From: Arthrobacter sp. AK04
Lineage (GTDB): Bacteria > Actinomycetota > Actinomycetes > Actinomycetales > Micrococcaceae
Length of the DNA: 64,000 bases
NCBI RefSeq assembly: GCF_021129155.1
Contig: NZ_JAJOMC010000023.1
Coordinates: 1-64,000 of the forward strand
Reading direction: 5' to 3'
Part shown: positions 35,346 through 44,576 of the stretch, piece by piece
Layout: each line of letters begins with the position of its first letter
Position numbering within the stretch: position 1 is the stretch's first letter
Notes under the pieces: generated by a model
The model's input: only the letters and a program-made list of their open reading frames with translations
Told to the model about the DNA's origin: nothing
The model's database searches: none
Position numbers and translations under genes: made by a program

Positions 35346-36431
35346 CTAAGCTTTGGGGCTGGCGTGCTCGTCGTTCGGGTAGCTCACGCCGAGCTGGGCG
35401 CGGACGCCGTCAAAGAGCCGCATTGTATTCAGGGTGTCCTCCAGCGGCATTACCGGGCTTTCCGTAAGCCCCTGCTGGATGCAGCGCGTTACTTCGCGCA
35501 GCTCGTAAACGTATCCGCGGCCCACAACCTCGAAGGCTTCGGTCCTGCGCGAGTCCCAGCCCGTGGATACTGTCAGTTCGCCGGGATTGTTGATGGAGCC
35601 CACGCTTTGAAGGAAACCAAGGCTGCCTGCCACGGTGGCGGTCCGGGGACCGTGCGCGAGCAGTGAGGATGTGAGCTGCACCTGTGCCCCGTGGTTGTAC
35701 CCCAGCGTCAGCGCATTCTGGGCGTCCACGCCGTCGTCGTTGATGAACCCGGTGGCACTCACGGTCTGCGGAAATCCAAGGGTGCCCAGCGCCCACAGGA
35801 GCGGGTAAACCGAAAGGTCCAGCAGTGCGCCGCCGCCGTCCTTCCTGGCCCACAACCTGGCGGTAGGGGAGTAAGGGGCCGGGAAACCGAGGTCTGCCGT
35901 GACCCAATGGATGTCGCCCAGCTCACCGGACGCGGCAATCTCGAACGCCCGCTGCATGCTCGGCAGGAAGCGGCTCCACACCGCTTCCATGAGGAACAGG
36001 TTGCGGCTCCGGGCAACGTCGATGAGTTCTGAGGCTTCCCGGGCGTTGATAGTGAAGGCCTTTTCGCACAGGACATGCTTGCCGGCGTTGAGCGCGGCGA
36101 GAACGATCTCGTGGTGCTGGGCGTGGGGCGTCGCAACATAGACGACGTCCACCTGTTCGTCTGCGAGCAGCCGCTGGTAGCCGGGCACGCCGCCGTCGTC
36201 ACCATACGCTTTAGCGAAGTCATAAGCCACGGCAAAGGCATCCGCCGTGTCCTGGCCCCTGGAACTGACGGCGTACAGCTCCGCGTCCGCCAACAGGGCC
36301 AGGTCCTGCGACACCGAGCGGGCGATCCCGCCCGTGGCGATGATCCCCCAGCGCAGGGGAGAACCTGTAGCGGAACGGGGGTCCTGGTTGGACTGGCTGG
36401 ACAGCCACGGCTTGGCGATGGGGGCACTCAT
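35346..36431 (-). CDS. Gfo/Idh/MocA-family NAD(P)-dependent oxidoreductase
   Basis: A 361-residue oxidoreductase. The N-terminal Rossmann fold has RWGIIATGGIARSV, and the family motif appears as AGKHVLCEKAFTINAREA (usually EKP, here EKA). The C-terminal alpha/beta domain contains WSRFLPSMQRAFEIAASGELGDI and GGGALLDLSVYPL, where D and Y fit the catalytic positions. Relatives act on sugars, inositols or trans-dihydrodiols. ATG 36431 was chosen because GAGAGG lies 8 bases upstream; an ATG three codons earlier would overlap that site. It is probably monocistronic. The substrate is not indicated. Confidence 0.85.
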   Translation of the reverse strand: MSAPIAKPWLSSQSNQDPRSATGSPLRWGIIATGGIARSVSQDLALLADAELYAVSSRGQDTADAFAVAYDFAKAYGDDGGVPGYQRLLADEQVDVVYVATPHAQHHEIVLAALNAGKHVLCEKAFTINAREASELIDVARSRNLFLMEAVWSRFLPSMQRAFEIAASGELGDIHWVTADLGFPAPYSPTARLWARKDGGGALLDLSVYPLLWALGTLGFPQTVSATGFINDDGVDAQNALTLGYNHGAQVQLTSSLLAHGPRTATVAGSLGFLQSVGSINNPGELTVSTGWDSRRTEAFEVVGRGYVYELREVTRCIQQGLTESPVMPLEDTLNTMRLFDGVRAQLGVSYPNDEHASPKA

Positions 36432-36609
36432 GGTGACCATCCTCTCATTCAGGTGAGCCAGGGTTCAGTTATGACCTGCGGGAAATGCGGAAGCGACTGA
36501 TAGTGCCGGGCGCCCAGTGTGACAAACCCTTGACAGCGTTGTCGCGGGCGCCTTTCGGCAGTGCTGCTGTAACCCAAAGGGGGCCGTCACGGTGGACCGT
36601 GGTCCTTCG

Positions 36610-36828
36610 CCGTCGCTTAGACACCTCCCGACGCCCCGCTGCGGTCGCTGGGCGACCTTCGCGTCGCTATGGTCGGCGATGCGCTCCTACGCGAAGACCC
36701 ACGGTCCTTGGCGAGCGGCGGCACTTGCCTGGGCCCAGACGCTCTCGTAGGAGCGCATCGCGACGCACCAGGGCCCGGAGGTCGCCCAGCGACCGATGGA
36801 ACCTCTGTGCGTCGTGTCTAAGCGACGG
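36610..36828. repeat. 219-bp long inverted repeat at the pectate lyase 5' end
   Basis: Three perfectly paired, nested blocks: CCGTCGCTTAGACAC (36610-36624 with 36814-36828), CGGTCGCTGGGCGACCT (36642-36658 with 36779-36795) and GCGATGCGCTCCTACG (36676-36691 with 36746-36761), around a 54-base loop. That is 48 paired bases per arm. The second block's right arm ends exactly at the ATG of the pectate lyase frame. The 178 bases upstream (36432-36609) show no gene; a TTGACA at 36530 is a possible promoter element. The element looks like a MITE-like or structured-RNA palindrome. Confidence 0.8.
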
Positions 36829-38139
36829 AGAAGGTCTGGGCCCCGGCGGACTCGCCGCGGTGATTTCCGGGCATCGGCTCAAGGCCGCTATGAGGTCAGC
36901 ACCCTAGCCGGGCTTAAGGCGGCGCTGGCGAACAACGGTGACCCCAAGGCTCCCAAGATCATCTACGTCAATGGGACCATCGACGGCAACCAGGCGCCCG
37001 ATGGCCGGATACTGGGGGAGCAGGACTACGCGCCGGGGTATGACATCAACAAGTACATTTCCTGCTTTGGGCCGGAGGGAAATGCCTGGAGCGACCGAAC
37101 CTATGAATACTGCAAGAAGCAGAGGCAACTGCGGCAGACCGGCAGCAACAACATGAAGCGGCAGATCGAAGTAAGCCTGCCCAGCAACACCACCCTGGTT
37201 GGCCTTGGCGCCGACTCAGGATTCGTTGGCGCCAACATCGTGATCCTTAGCGCCACCAACGTTGTGATGCGAAACCTCAGCGTGGAAGCGCCAGTGGACT
37301 TCTTCAGCACCTGGTCCCCTGACGACGGCGATGGCGCCTGGAATGCGAGGTTCGACGCCGTCTCTTCCGTTACCTCCGACCATCTATGGATAGACCATGT
37401 CCGGCTGACCGACGGGCGGTTCCCCGACAGCGAGGCACCGATCGGGCCGGACGGCAAGCCGGCCAACCGGCACGACGGCCTTTTGGACCTCAAGGACGGA
37501 ACCGACTACGTGACCGTCTCGAACAGCAAGCTGTACAACCACGACAAGACCATGCTGCTTGGGTCCGGTGACGAACATGTGGACAAGGACGGCGGGAAAC
37601 TGCGCGTCAGCTACATCGGCAACCACCTCGAAAATATCCAGCAGCGCGGACCGCGGGTGCGGTTCGGGAAAGTCCATGTGCTGAACAACTACTTTGTGGC
37701 CAGCACCGATCACCCGCAGTACCCCATGATCAGCGAGGGCCAGGGCGGTAACAGCTACTTCCTGGGTGCCGACTACGAGTCGCGGATATTCTCCGAGCGC
37801 AACGCCTTCGAGTACACCGGACCCGGAGCTGACGAATCGATCATGGTGAGCAGCTATAACGGACACCGTTTCAAGGACACCGGTTCCTGGTTCAACGGTG
37901 ATGAGGCTGACCTCAACGCCGTGGCGCAGGCGTCGTTCGAGCAGAACCGCGCGGAGGCCCTGTCAGAGGCGGCTCTCGCCGGGGAGCCTGCTCCGGATTG
38001 GACGGGGTGGGACTTCAGCACCGACGTCGGCTGGGACCCTGCGGATGCATACAGTTACAAGGCATTCGCAACGCCCCAGGCCGTGCGGAACCACGCGCTG
38101 AACTTCACGGGGCCGGGGGTCCTGACCGTTAAGCAGTAG
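36796..38139 (+). CDS. PL1-family pectate lyase, apparently missing its native N-terminus
   Basis: The body is a family 1 pectate lyase (parallel beta-helix, Ca2+-dependent cleavage of pectate by beta-elimination). The blocks YEVSTLAGLKAAL, KIIYVNGTIDGN, SNTTLVGLGADSGF, WIDHVRLTDGRFPDS, HDGLLDLKDGTDYVTVSNS, DKTMLLGSGDEH and the catalytic-Arg region QRGPRVRFGKVHVLNNYF are all intact. The first 30 residues of the open frame are an arginine-rich stretch encoded by the end of a 219-bp inverted repeat, with an in-frame stop at 36748. No signal peptide or convincing ribosome binding site precedes the enzyme. The original export signal appears to have been replaced by the repeat, so the gene may be inactive. 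Confidence 0.75.
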   Translation: MEPLCVVSKRRRRSGPRRTRRGDFRASAQGRYEVSTLAGLKAALANNGDPKAPKIIYVNGTIDGNQAPDGRILGEQDYAPGYDINKYISCFGPEGNAWSDRTYEYCKKQRQLRQTGSNNMKRQIEVSLPSNTTLVGLGADSGFVGANIVILSATNVVMRNLSVEAPVDFFSTWSPDDGDGAWNARFDAVSSVTSDHLWIDHVRLTDGRFPDSEAPIGPDGKPANRHDGLLDLKDGTDYVTVSNSKLYNHDKTMLLGSGDEHVDKDGGKLRVSYIGNHLENIQQRGPRVRFGKVHVLNNYFVASTDHPQYPMISEGQGGNSYFLGADYESRIFSERNAFEYTGPGADESIMVSSYNGHRFKDTGSWFNGDEADLNAVAQASFEQNRAEALSEAALAGEPAPDWTGWDFSTDVGWDPADAYSYKAFATPQAVRNHALNFTGPGVLTVKQ

Positions 38140-38174
38140 GACCGGCAGAAGAACCCGGCACAGCCGGCACGCAG

Positions 38175-38206
38175 AAACGCCCGGCCCCCAAGGGGACCGG
38201 GCGTTT
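38175..38206. terminator. Bidirectional terminator between pectate lyase and chvE
   Basis: Hairpin AAACGCCCGG-CCCC / GGGG-A-CCGGGCGTTTT between convergent genes, with A and T runs on the outer edges as expected for use in both directions. Confidence 0.85.
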
Positions 38207-38219
38207 TGCCTGCTGCTGC

Positions 38220-39317
38220 CTACTTGGTGATCGGTTCGAGGACCGGGTCGCCTTCGTAAGCGGTCTTGACGTTGGCAGCGGTGACGATGACCGGCTCCAG
38301 CAGGTAGGCCGGAACAGTCTTGACACCGTTGTTGTAGGAGTTCTCGTCGTTGATTTCCAGTTCGTTGCCGGCCTGGAGATCCTTCACCATGGTGATGGCG
38401 TGCTCAACGAGCTTGCGGGTGTCCTTGTTGATGGTGGAGTACTGCTCGCCAGCCATGATGGACTTCACGGACTCAACCTCGGAGTCCTGTCCGGTGACAA
38501 CCGGAAGCTCCTTGCCGGCTGCCTTGACGGAGGTCAGGACTGCGCGGGCCAGGGTGTCGTTCGGGGAAAGAACGCCGTCCAGGGACTCGCTGGAGTAGCT
38601 GCCGGTGAGCAGGGTGTCTGCGCGGCGCTGGGCGTTTTCAGCCTTCCAGCCCTGGGTGACAGCCTGCTCGAAGCTGGTCTGGCCGGAGAGGACCTTGAGG
38701 GTGCCGTCGTCGATCTTCGGCTGCAGGACGCTCATGGCGCCGTCGAAGAAGACCTTGGCGTTGGCGTCATCGGGGGAGCCTGCGAAGAGTTCGACGTTGT
38801 AGGGACCTTCGCCCTTCTTCTCTTCGAGTCCTTCCAGCAGCGCCTGGCCCTGGAGCTCGCCCACCTTGAAGTTGTCGTAGGCCACGTAGTAGTCCACGTT
38901 CTCGGTGTTCAGCAGCAGGCGGTCATAGGCGATGATGGTGGCGCCGGAGTCCTTGGCCTGCTTGAGCTGGGTGCCCAGCTGGGAGCCGTCAATGGCACCC
39001 ACGATGATGACCTTGGCGCCCTTGGTGACCATGGCGCTGATCTGGTTCTGCTGCTCCGACACGCCGCCGTTGGCGAACTGTACGTCCGGCTTGAAGCCGG
39101 CCTCGGTGAGGCCCTCATTGAACAGCTTCTCCGCGAGGACCCAGTTTTCACTGGTCTTCTGGGGAAGGGCGACGCCAATGGAGGAGTCCTGCTCAAAGCC
39201 GCTGGCGCCCTCGGTACCGCCGCCAGTGGAGGTCTCCGACCGTCCGCAGCCCGTCAGCGCCAGTGCTGCGATGGCAGCGACCGCTGCTGCCTTTCCTGCT
39301 TTGCCAATCATTCGCAT
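38220..39317 (-). CDS. chvE: Sugar ABC transporter substrate-binding lipoprotein (ChvE-like)
   Basis: A 365-residue periplasmic-binding-type lipoprotein. The lipobox is ALTGC near residue 24. The mature protein is a two-lobed pentose/hexose binder of the ChvE/XylF type, with IGVALPQKTSENW, AKVIIVGAIDGSQLG, IIAYDRLLLNTENVDYYVAYDN and GVLSPNDTLARAVL. It is the last gene of a ROK-mmsA-mmsB-chvE cluster, which together resembles the actinobacterial multiple monosaccharide (for example arabinose, galactose, xylose, glucose) transporter. A terminator follows at 38175. It binds sugar outside the membrane and delivers it to MmsB. Confidence 0.9.
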   Translation of the reverse strand: MRMIGKAGKAAAVAAIAALALTGCGRSETSTGGGTEGASGFEQDSSIGVALPQKTSENWVLAEKLFNEGLTEAGFKPDVQFANGGVSEQQNQISAMVTKGAKVIIVGAIDGSQLGTQLKQAKDSGATIIAYDRLLLNTENVDYYVAYDNFKVGELQGQALLEGLEEKKGEGPYNVELFAGSPDDANAKVFFDGAMSVLQPKIDDGTLKVLSGQTSFEQAVTQGWKAENAQRRADTLLTGSYSSESLDGVLSPNDTLARAVLTSVKAAGKELPVVTGQDSEVESVKSIMAGEQYSTINKDTRKLVEHAITMVKDLQAGNELEINDENSYNNGVKTVPAYLLEPVIVTAANVKTAYEGDPVLEPITK

Positions 39318-39367
39318 TGTTGGTTCTCTTTCTTTGTGGTGGTGTAACGCTATTCAGGCCGCAAGGC

Positions 39368-40648
39368 TCAGGCTTCCCTGGCGATCGCTTCCTTGGTTGA
39401 GGTGGTTTCGTCCGGCTGGTTGGGGTTGGAAGGCCCCTGCTTCCGGTTGAAGTTCTGGGTGAGCAGGCCGATGATCGACTTCTTGCCCTGGCTCTTGTTG
39501 TAGACGTCGAAGGCGACGGCGATCAGGAGGACGAGGCCCTTGATGATCTGGGTGAGGTCGGCGCCGACGCCGAGGAGCTGGAGGCCGTTGTTCAGTACTG
39601 CCATGACCAGGCCGCCGATGATGGAGCCGACGACGGTTCCCACGCCGCCGGTCACTGCGGCGCCGCCGATGAAGACTGCGGCGATGGCGTCCAGTTCCCA
39701 GCCGACGCCGTCGAACGGGCCTGATGCGGTGGAGCGCCCTACGAAGATCATGCCGGCGAGGCCGGCGAGGATGGACATGTTCATCATGACCAGGAAGTTG
39801 ACCTTCTTGGACTGGACTCCGGAGAGTTCCGCCGCATGGCGGTTGCCGCCGACTGCGTAGACGTGGCGGCCCAGGACGGTGCGGGAGGAGATGAAGCCGT
39901 AGATTAGGACCAGCACGGCGAGGATCAGGCCGGGGATGGGGAACGAGGTGCCGGGGCGGCCGGTAGCGAAGAGGTAGGTGGCGTAGAGAATGGCACCGCA
40001 GATCAGGACCAGCTTCAGCGCCGTGACCCACATCTCCGGAACTTCGGCGCCCAGTGCTTTGGCGCGGGCGCGGGAGCGGAGTTCGCCCACCACCACGAAT
40101 GCGGCGGCAGCGATGCCCAGCAGCAGGGTCAGGTTGTTGAATCCTGTGTTGGGTCCGACTTCCGGGAGGTAGCCGGAGCCGAGGTACTGGAAGTCGGCGG
40201 GGACGGGGATGGTGTTGGACTTGCCGACGAACTGGTTGAAACCGCGGAACAGGAGCATGCCGGCGAGGGTGACGATGAAGGCGGGTATCCCCACGTAGGC
40301 CACCCACCACCCTTGCCAGGCCCCGATCAACGCACCGAGCGCCAGGCCCAGGAGCACGCCGGCGTACCAGGGGATGCCCCAGTCGCGGATGGCCAGGGCA
40401 ACGGTGACCCCGACGAAGGCCGCGATGGAGCCCACCGACAGGTCAATGTGTCCTGCGATGATGACCAGGACCATGCCGATGGCGAGGATCAGGATGTAGG
40501 AGTTGCCGTTGAAGAGGTTGATGACGTTGCCGGGGGTGAGGGTCCGGCCGTCGGTGGCGATCTGGAAGAAGACGATCAGTGCAACCAGGGCGAAGATCAT
40601 GCCGAATTGGCGGGTGTTTCCGCCAAACAGCTTTTTGAGGGCGTTCAT
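39368..40648 (-). CDS. mmsB: Sugar ABC transporter permease (MmsB-like)
   Basis: A 426-residue inner-membrane permease of the AraH/RbsC/XylH family, with about ten or more helices. The segment ILAIGMVLVIIAGHIDLSVGS is the family hallmark, followed by the EAA-like loop region AGMIFVGRSTASGPFDGVGWELDAIAAVFIGGAAVTGGVGTVVG (spanning two helices). It forms the channel for the sugar bound by ChvE and is powered by MmsA. It lies 45 bases downstream of mmsA and 50 bases upstream of chvE on the same strand, consistent with one operon. Confidence 0.9.
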   Translation of the reverse strand: MNALKKLFGGNTRQFGMIFALVALIVFFQIATDGRTLTPGNVINLFNGNSYILILAIGMVLVIIAGHIDLSVGSIAAFVGVTVALAIRDWGIPWYAGVLLGLALGALIGAWQGWWVAYVGIPAFIVTLAGMLLFRGFNQFVGKSNTIPVPADFQYLGSGYLPEVGPNTGFNNLTLLLGIAAAAFVVVGELRSRARAKALGAEVPEMWVTALKLVLICGAILYATYLFATGRPGTSFPIPGLILAVLVLIYGFISSRTVLGRHVYAVGGNRHAAELSGVQSKKVNFLVMMNMSILAGLAGMIFVGRSTASGPFDGVGWELDAIAAVFIGGAAVTGGVGTVVGSIIGGLVMAVLNNGLQLLGVGADLTQIIKGLVLLIAVAFDVYNKSQGKKSIIGLLTQNFNRKQGPSNPNQPDETTSTKEAIAREA

Positions 40649-40693
40649 GGTGTCAGTCCTTGTGTCCGGAAGGTTCTGGGATGATCCAGAGGG

Positions 40694-42256
<1,563 letters not shown>

Positions 42257-42349
42257 GAACCCTAACCCTCCAATGCAATGACTTCTTTGTCCGGCCGGCA
42301 AAGCGCAGGGCCGTCTGATCCAAAAGTAAACTGGATCACGCCTATTGTC

Positions 42350-42375
42350 GTCAAGTCTTTAACGCAATCGGCGGG
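42350..42375 (-). promoter_or_regulatory. Candidate ROK operator/promoter of mmsA-mmsB-chvE
   Basis: On the minus strand this reads CCGCCGATTGCGTTAAAGAC then TTGAC. GTTAA-N4-TTGAC forms an inverted repeat (GTNAA-N4-TTNAC) and the TTGAC doubles as a -35 element, with TTTACT 18 bases further on as -10. A nearly identical block lies upstream of the ROK gene itself (43611). This suggests autoregulation and control of the transporter by the ROK protein. Confidence 0.65.
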
Positions 42376-42387
42376 TAACGAAACGGT

Positions 42388-43578
42388 CTAGGTTTTACGT
42401 ATTCCGGCATGTTGGAAGACCAAAGCAGCCGCCCCCAGTGCCTCGGCGCGGTCGCCCAGCGAGGACATGGCCAAGGTGGTGGTTTCGCCGATCACCGGGA
42501 CCGCATGCCTGATTAGGCCGCGTCTGATGGGGTCCAGCAGGATGTCGCCAAGGCCAGCGAGCGGCCCTCCGACAACAATGACCTCGGGATTGATCAGGTT
42601 GGCCACGTTGCCCAGCGCCCGGCCGACTGAGAGCCCGGCGTCGTCCACGACGCGGAGTGTTGCGGGGTCCCGGTTCAGGGCTTTCCTGACGATATCCGCG
42701 GGGGTCAGCGGCCTGTCCTCGCCCCGGCTGAGAAGCTCGATCATGGTGGTGGTGGAGGCGATGGTCTCCAGGCACCCGCGGTTTCCGCAGCGGCATACGA
42801 GGCCTTGTTCGTGGATTGTGGCATGGCCTATCTCGCCGGTGATTCCGACGTTTCCGTAGTAGGGTGCCCCGTTGAGGATCAGGCCTGCGCCGATGCCGGA
42901 TCCGATCTTGAGGAACATCAGGTTGCTTACCCCGGAATGCTGTCCCCACGTGACTTCGGACCAGGCACCCAGATTGGCGTCGTTGTCAACGAACACGGGG
43001 ATTTGGAGCGTCTCCTCGAGGTGCTGGAGGATGTTGATCCCCACCCATTCCGGGAGGATGGCGCCTTGGGCCACCGTTCCGGTGCGGCGGTCGATTGGCC
43101 CGGGAATTCCGACGCCGGCACCCACCATGGCACTGCGTTCGATCCCGCTTTCCCGCAGCAGTTTGTCCAGCAGGGCCGTGGCGGCGCGGATGCCTTCCTC
43201 GGCCTGGTGGCCCAGTGGAAGCATGACGGATTCCTCGGCGATGACGTGGTAGCTGAGGGAGGCCAGGACCACCCTGAGGTGCCGTCGTCCGAAGTCGATT
43301 CCGACGGCGACGGCGCCGTTGCTGTTCAGGCGGACGTTCAGTGCGCGGCGGCCGGAGCTGGTGATGGGTTCTGTCGATGCAAGGCCGGAGTCCAGCATGA
43401 TTTTGACGATGTTTGAAACCGTTGCCGTGGAGAGGCCCGTCTGCCGGGCAAGTTCAGCCTGCGTGGCGGGTCCGCCCATCAGGGTTTCGATAATCCGTTG
43501 CTGGTTCAGCTGGCGCAGGGCGGACTGCGATCCCGGATTTTTTGGCTTGCTCCTCGTTGAGCGCGGGGTTGCGGGCAT
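42388..43578 (-). CDS. ROK-family transcriptional regulator of the sugar transporter
   Basis: A 396-residue ROK repressor. The N-terminal winged HTH is at about residues 20-80 (QAELARQTGLSTATVSNIVKIML). The kinase-like sugar-binding domain has VGIDFGRRHLRVVLA, VGIPGPIDRRTG and FVDNDANLGA. The zinc motif is HEQGLVCRCGNRGCLET with conserved His/Cys. It very likely senses the sugar carried by the downstream mmsA-mmsB-chvE transporter. The gene starts the cluster, and both its own promoter and the mmsA promoter carry the same GTTAA-N4-TTGAC block. Confidence 0.9.
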   Translation of the reverse strand: MPATPRSTRSKPKNPGSQSALRQLNQQRIIETLMGGPATQAELARQTGLSTATVSNIVKIMLDSGLASTEPITSSGRRALNVRLNSNGAVAVGIDFGRRHLRVVLASLSYHVIAEESVMLPLGHQAEEGIRAATALLDKLLRESGIERSAMVGAGVGIPGPIDRRTGTVAQGAILPEWVGINILQHLEETLQIPVFVDNDANLGAWSEVTWGQHSGVSNLMFLKIGSGIGAGLILNGAPYYGNVGITGEIGHATIHEQGLVCRCGNRGCLETIASTTTMIELLSRGEDRPLTPADIVRKALNRDPATLRVVDDAGLSVGRALGNVANLINPEVIVVGGPLAGLGDILLDPIRRGLIRHAVPVIGETTTLAMSSLGDRAEALGAAALVFQHAGIRKT

Positions 43579-43610
43579 GCTAAGAAGATTGCCCTATCAC
43601 GGCTCTTGTA

Positions 43611-43636
43611 GTCAAGAAGTTAACGCAACGGGCGGT
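43611..43636 (-). promoter_or_regulatory. Candidate ROK operator/promoter of the ROK gene
   Basis: On the minus strand, CCGCCCGTTGCGTTAACTTC is followed by TTGAC, then ACAAGAGCCGTGATAGG. It aligns without gaps to the block at 42350-42375, including a GTGAT shared downstream. The inverted repeat is GTTAA-N4-TTGAC, with TTGACT as -35. It lies 33-58 bases upstream of the ATG at 43578. Confidence 0.65.
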
Positions 43637-43781
43637 TCCGGCACGAAGAGTGGACGCCGGGACAATCTGACCCCGTTCAGGCCCGAAGGGGTGCAAACAG
43701 CCCGCAAGCGTCGCGAGGGGGCCTCGCTACGCTGGTGGAAGGCCCGTTCCGCGGCCGCTCCAACGAAGGAAGGTGGTAGCA

Positions 43782-44576
43782 GTGCTGCTGGCACTCCTGC
43801 AGGAAAACTCCGCGGTCCTTGATGTGGAGGCCAACTGCCGCGCCGTTGACGCAGCTGCCCGGACCGCGGCAGGACGCGGGGCGGCCGTGCTGGTCACCCC
43901 AGAGCTTTTTCCCGTGGGCTATGCTCCCCGCCGGGTGCGTTCCGGGCTTGATCCTTCCCTGCTGCCGGCAATAGAGAAGCGGATGGCGGGCATTGCGCGC
44001 AGTAACGGCATCGGACTGGTCTACAGTCTCCCGCGGGTTACCGCTCAGGGTGACTGGCAGATCAGCGCGACCCTCCTGGATGCCGGCGGCGCCACCCTGC
44101 TCAGCTACGGCAAGGTGCACCTGTTCGGCGACGACGAGCGGGCGGCCTTCAGCCCCGCAGGGGAGGCGCCCGCCGTGGTGGACTTCAACGGCATCCCCAC
44201 CTCCCTGGTGATCTGTTACGACGTCGAGTTTCCGGAGTCCGTCCGCGCCGCTGCCGTCGCGGGTGCGGAGCTGCTGTTGGTTCCCACCGCCCTGGCGCAC
44301 GGCTTCGATGACGTGCCCCAGGTCCTGCTGCGGGCGCGGGCGCTGGAGAGCCAGCTGACCATTGCCTACGCGAACCACTGCGGGGAAGAGGACGGCTGCA
44401 CATTCTTGGGCGGCAGCGTTGTTGCCGGGCCCGACGGCGGACTGCTGGCCGGGGCGGGCGGGGAACCACAGCTTCTCTACGTGGAGGTGGATCCGGGCGC
44501 CGCCGCACGCGAGCGGCGGAACGTGCCCTACCTTGCAGAACGCCGCCCTGACCTTTACCGGACCTGGGGGCTCTGA
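43782..44576 (+). CDS. davA: Nitrilase-superfamily amidase, DavA (5-aminovaleramidase)-like
   Basis: A 264-residue carbon-nitrogen hydrolase. The catalytic triad is Glu in LVTPELFPVGY, Lys in SYGKVHLFGD and Cys in SLVICYDVEFPES. The overall pattern matches remembered Pseudomonas putida DavA, which converts 5-aminovaleramide to 5-aminovalerate. That role is strongly supported by the lysine 2-monooxygenase-like gene at 47837. GTG 43782 follows GAAGGAAGG at 8 bases; GTG 43773 is too close to that site. Its 3' end overlaps the convergent pucR gene by 22 bases, an unusual arrangement that can produce antisense interaction. Confidence 0.82.
   Translation: MLLALLQENSAVLDVEANCRAVDAAARTAAGRGAAVLVTPELFPVGYAPRRVRSGLDPSLLPAIEKRMAGIARSNGIGLVYSLPRVTAQGDWQISATLLDAGGATLLSYGKVHLFGDDERAAFSPAGEAPAVVDFNGIPTSLVICYDVEFPESVRAAAVAGAELLLVPTALAHGFDDVPQVLLRARALESQLTIAYANHCGEEDGCTFLGGSVVAGPDGGLLAGAGGEPQLLYVEVDPGAAARERRNVPYLAERRPDLYRTWGL

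Noticed and set aside
36485..36907. A 140-codon plus-strand frame through the long inverted repeat
   Set aside because: Its sequence is arginine-rich translation of the palindrome. It has no signal peptide and no similarity to the lost pectate lyase N-terminus.
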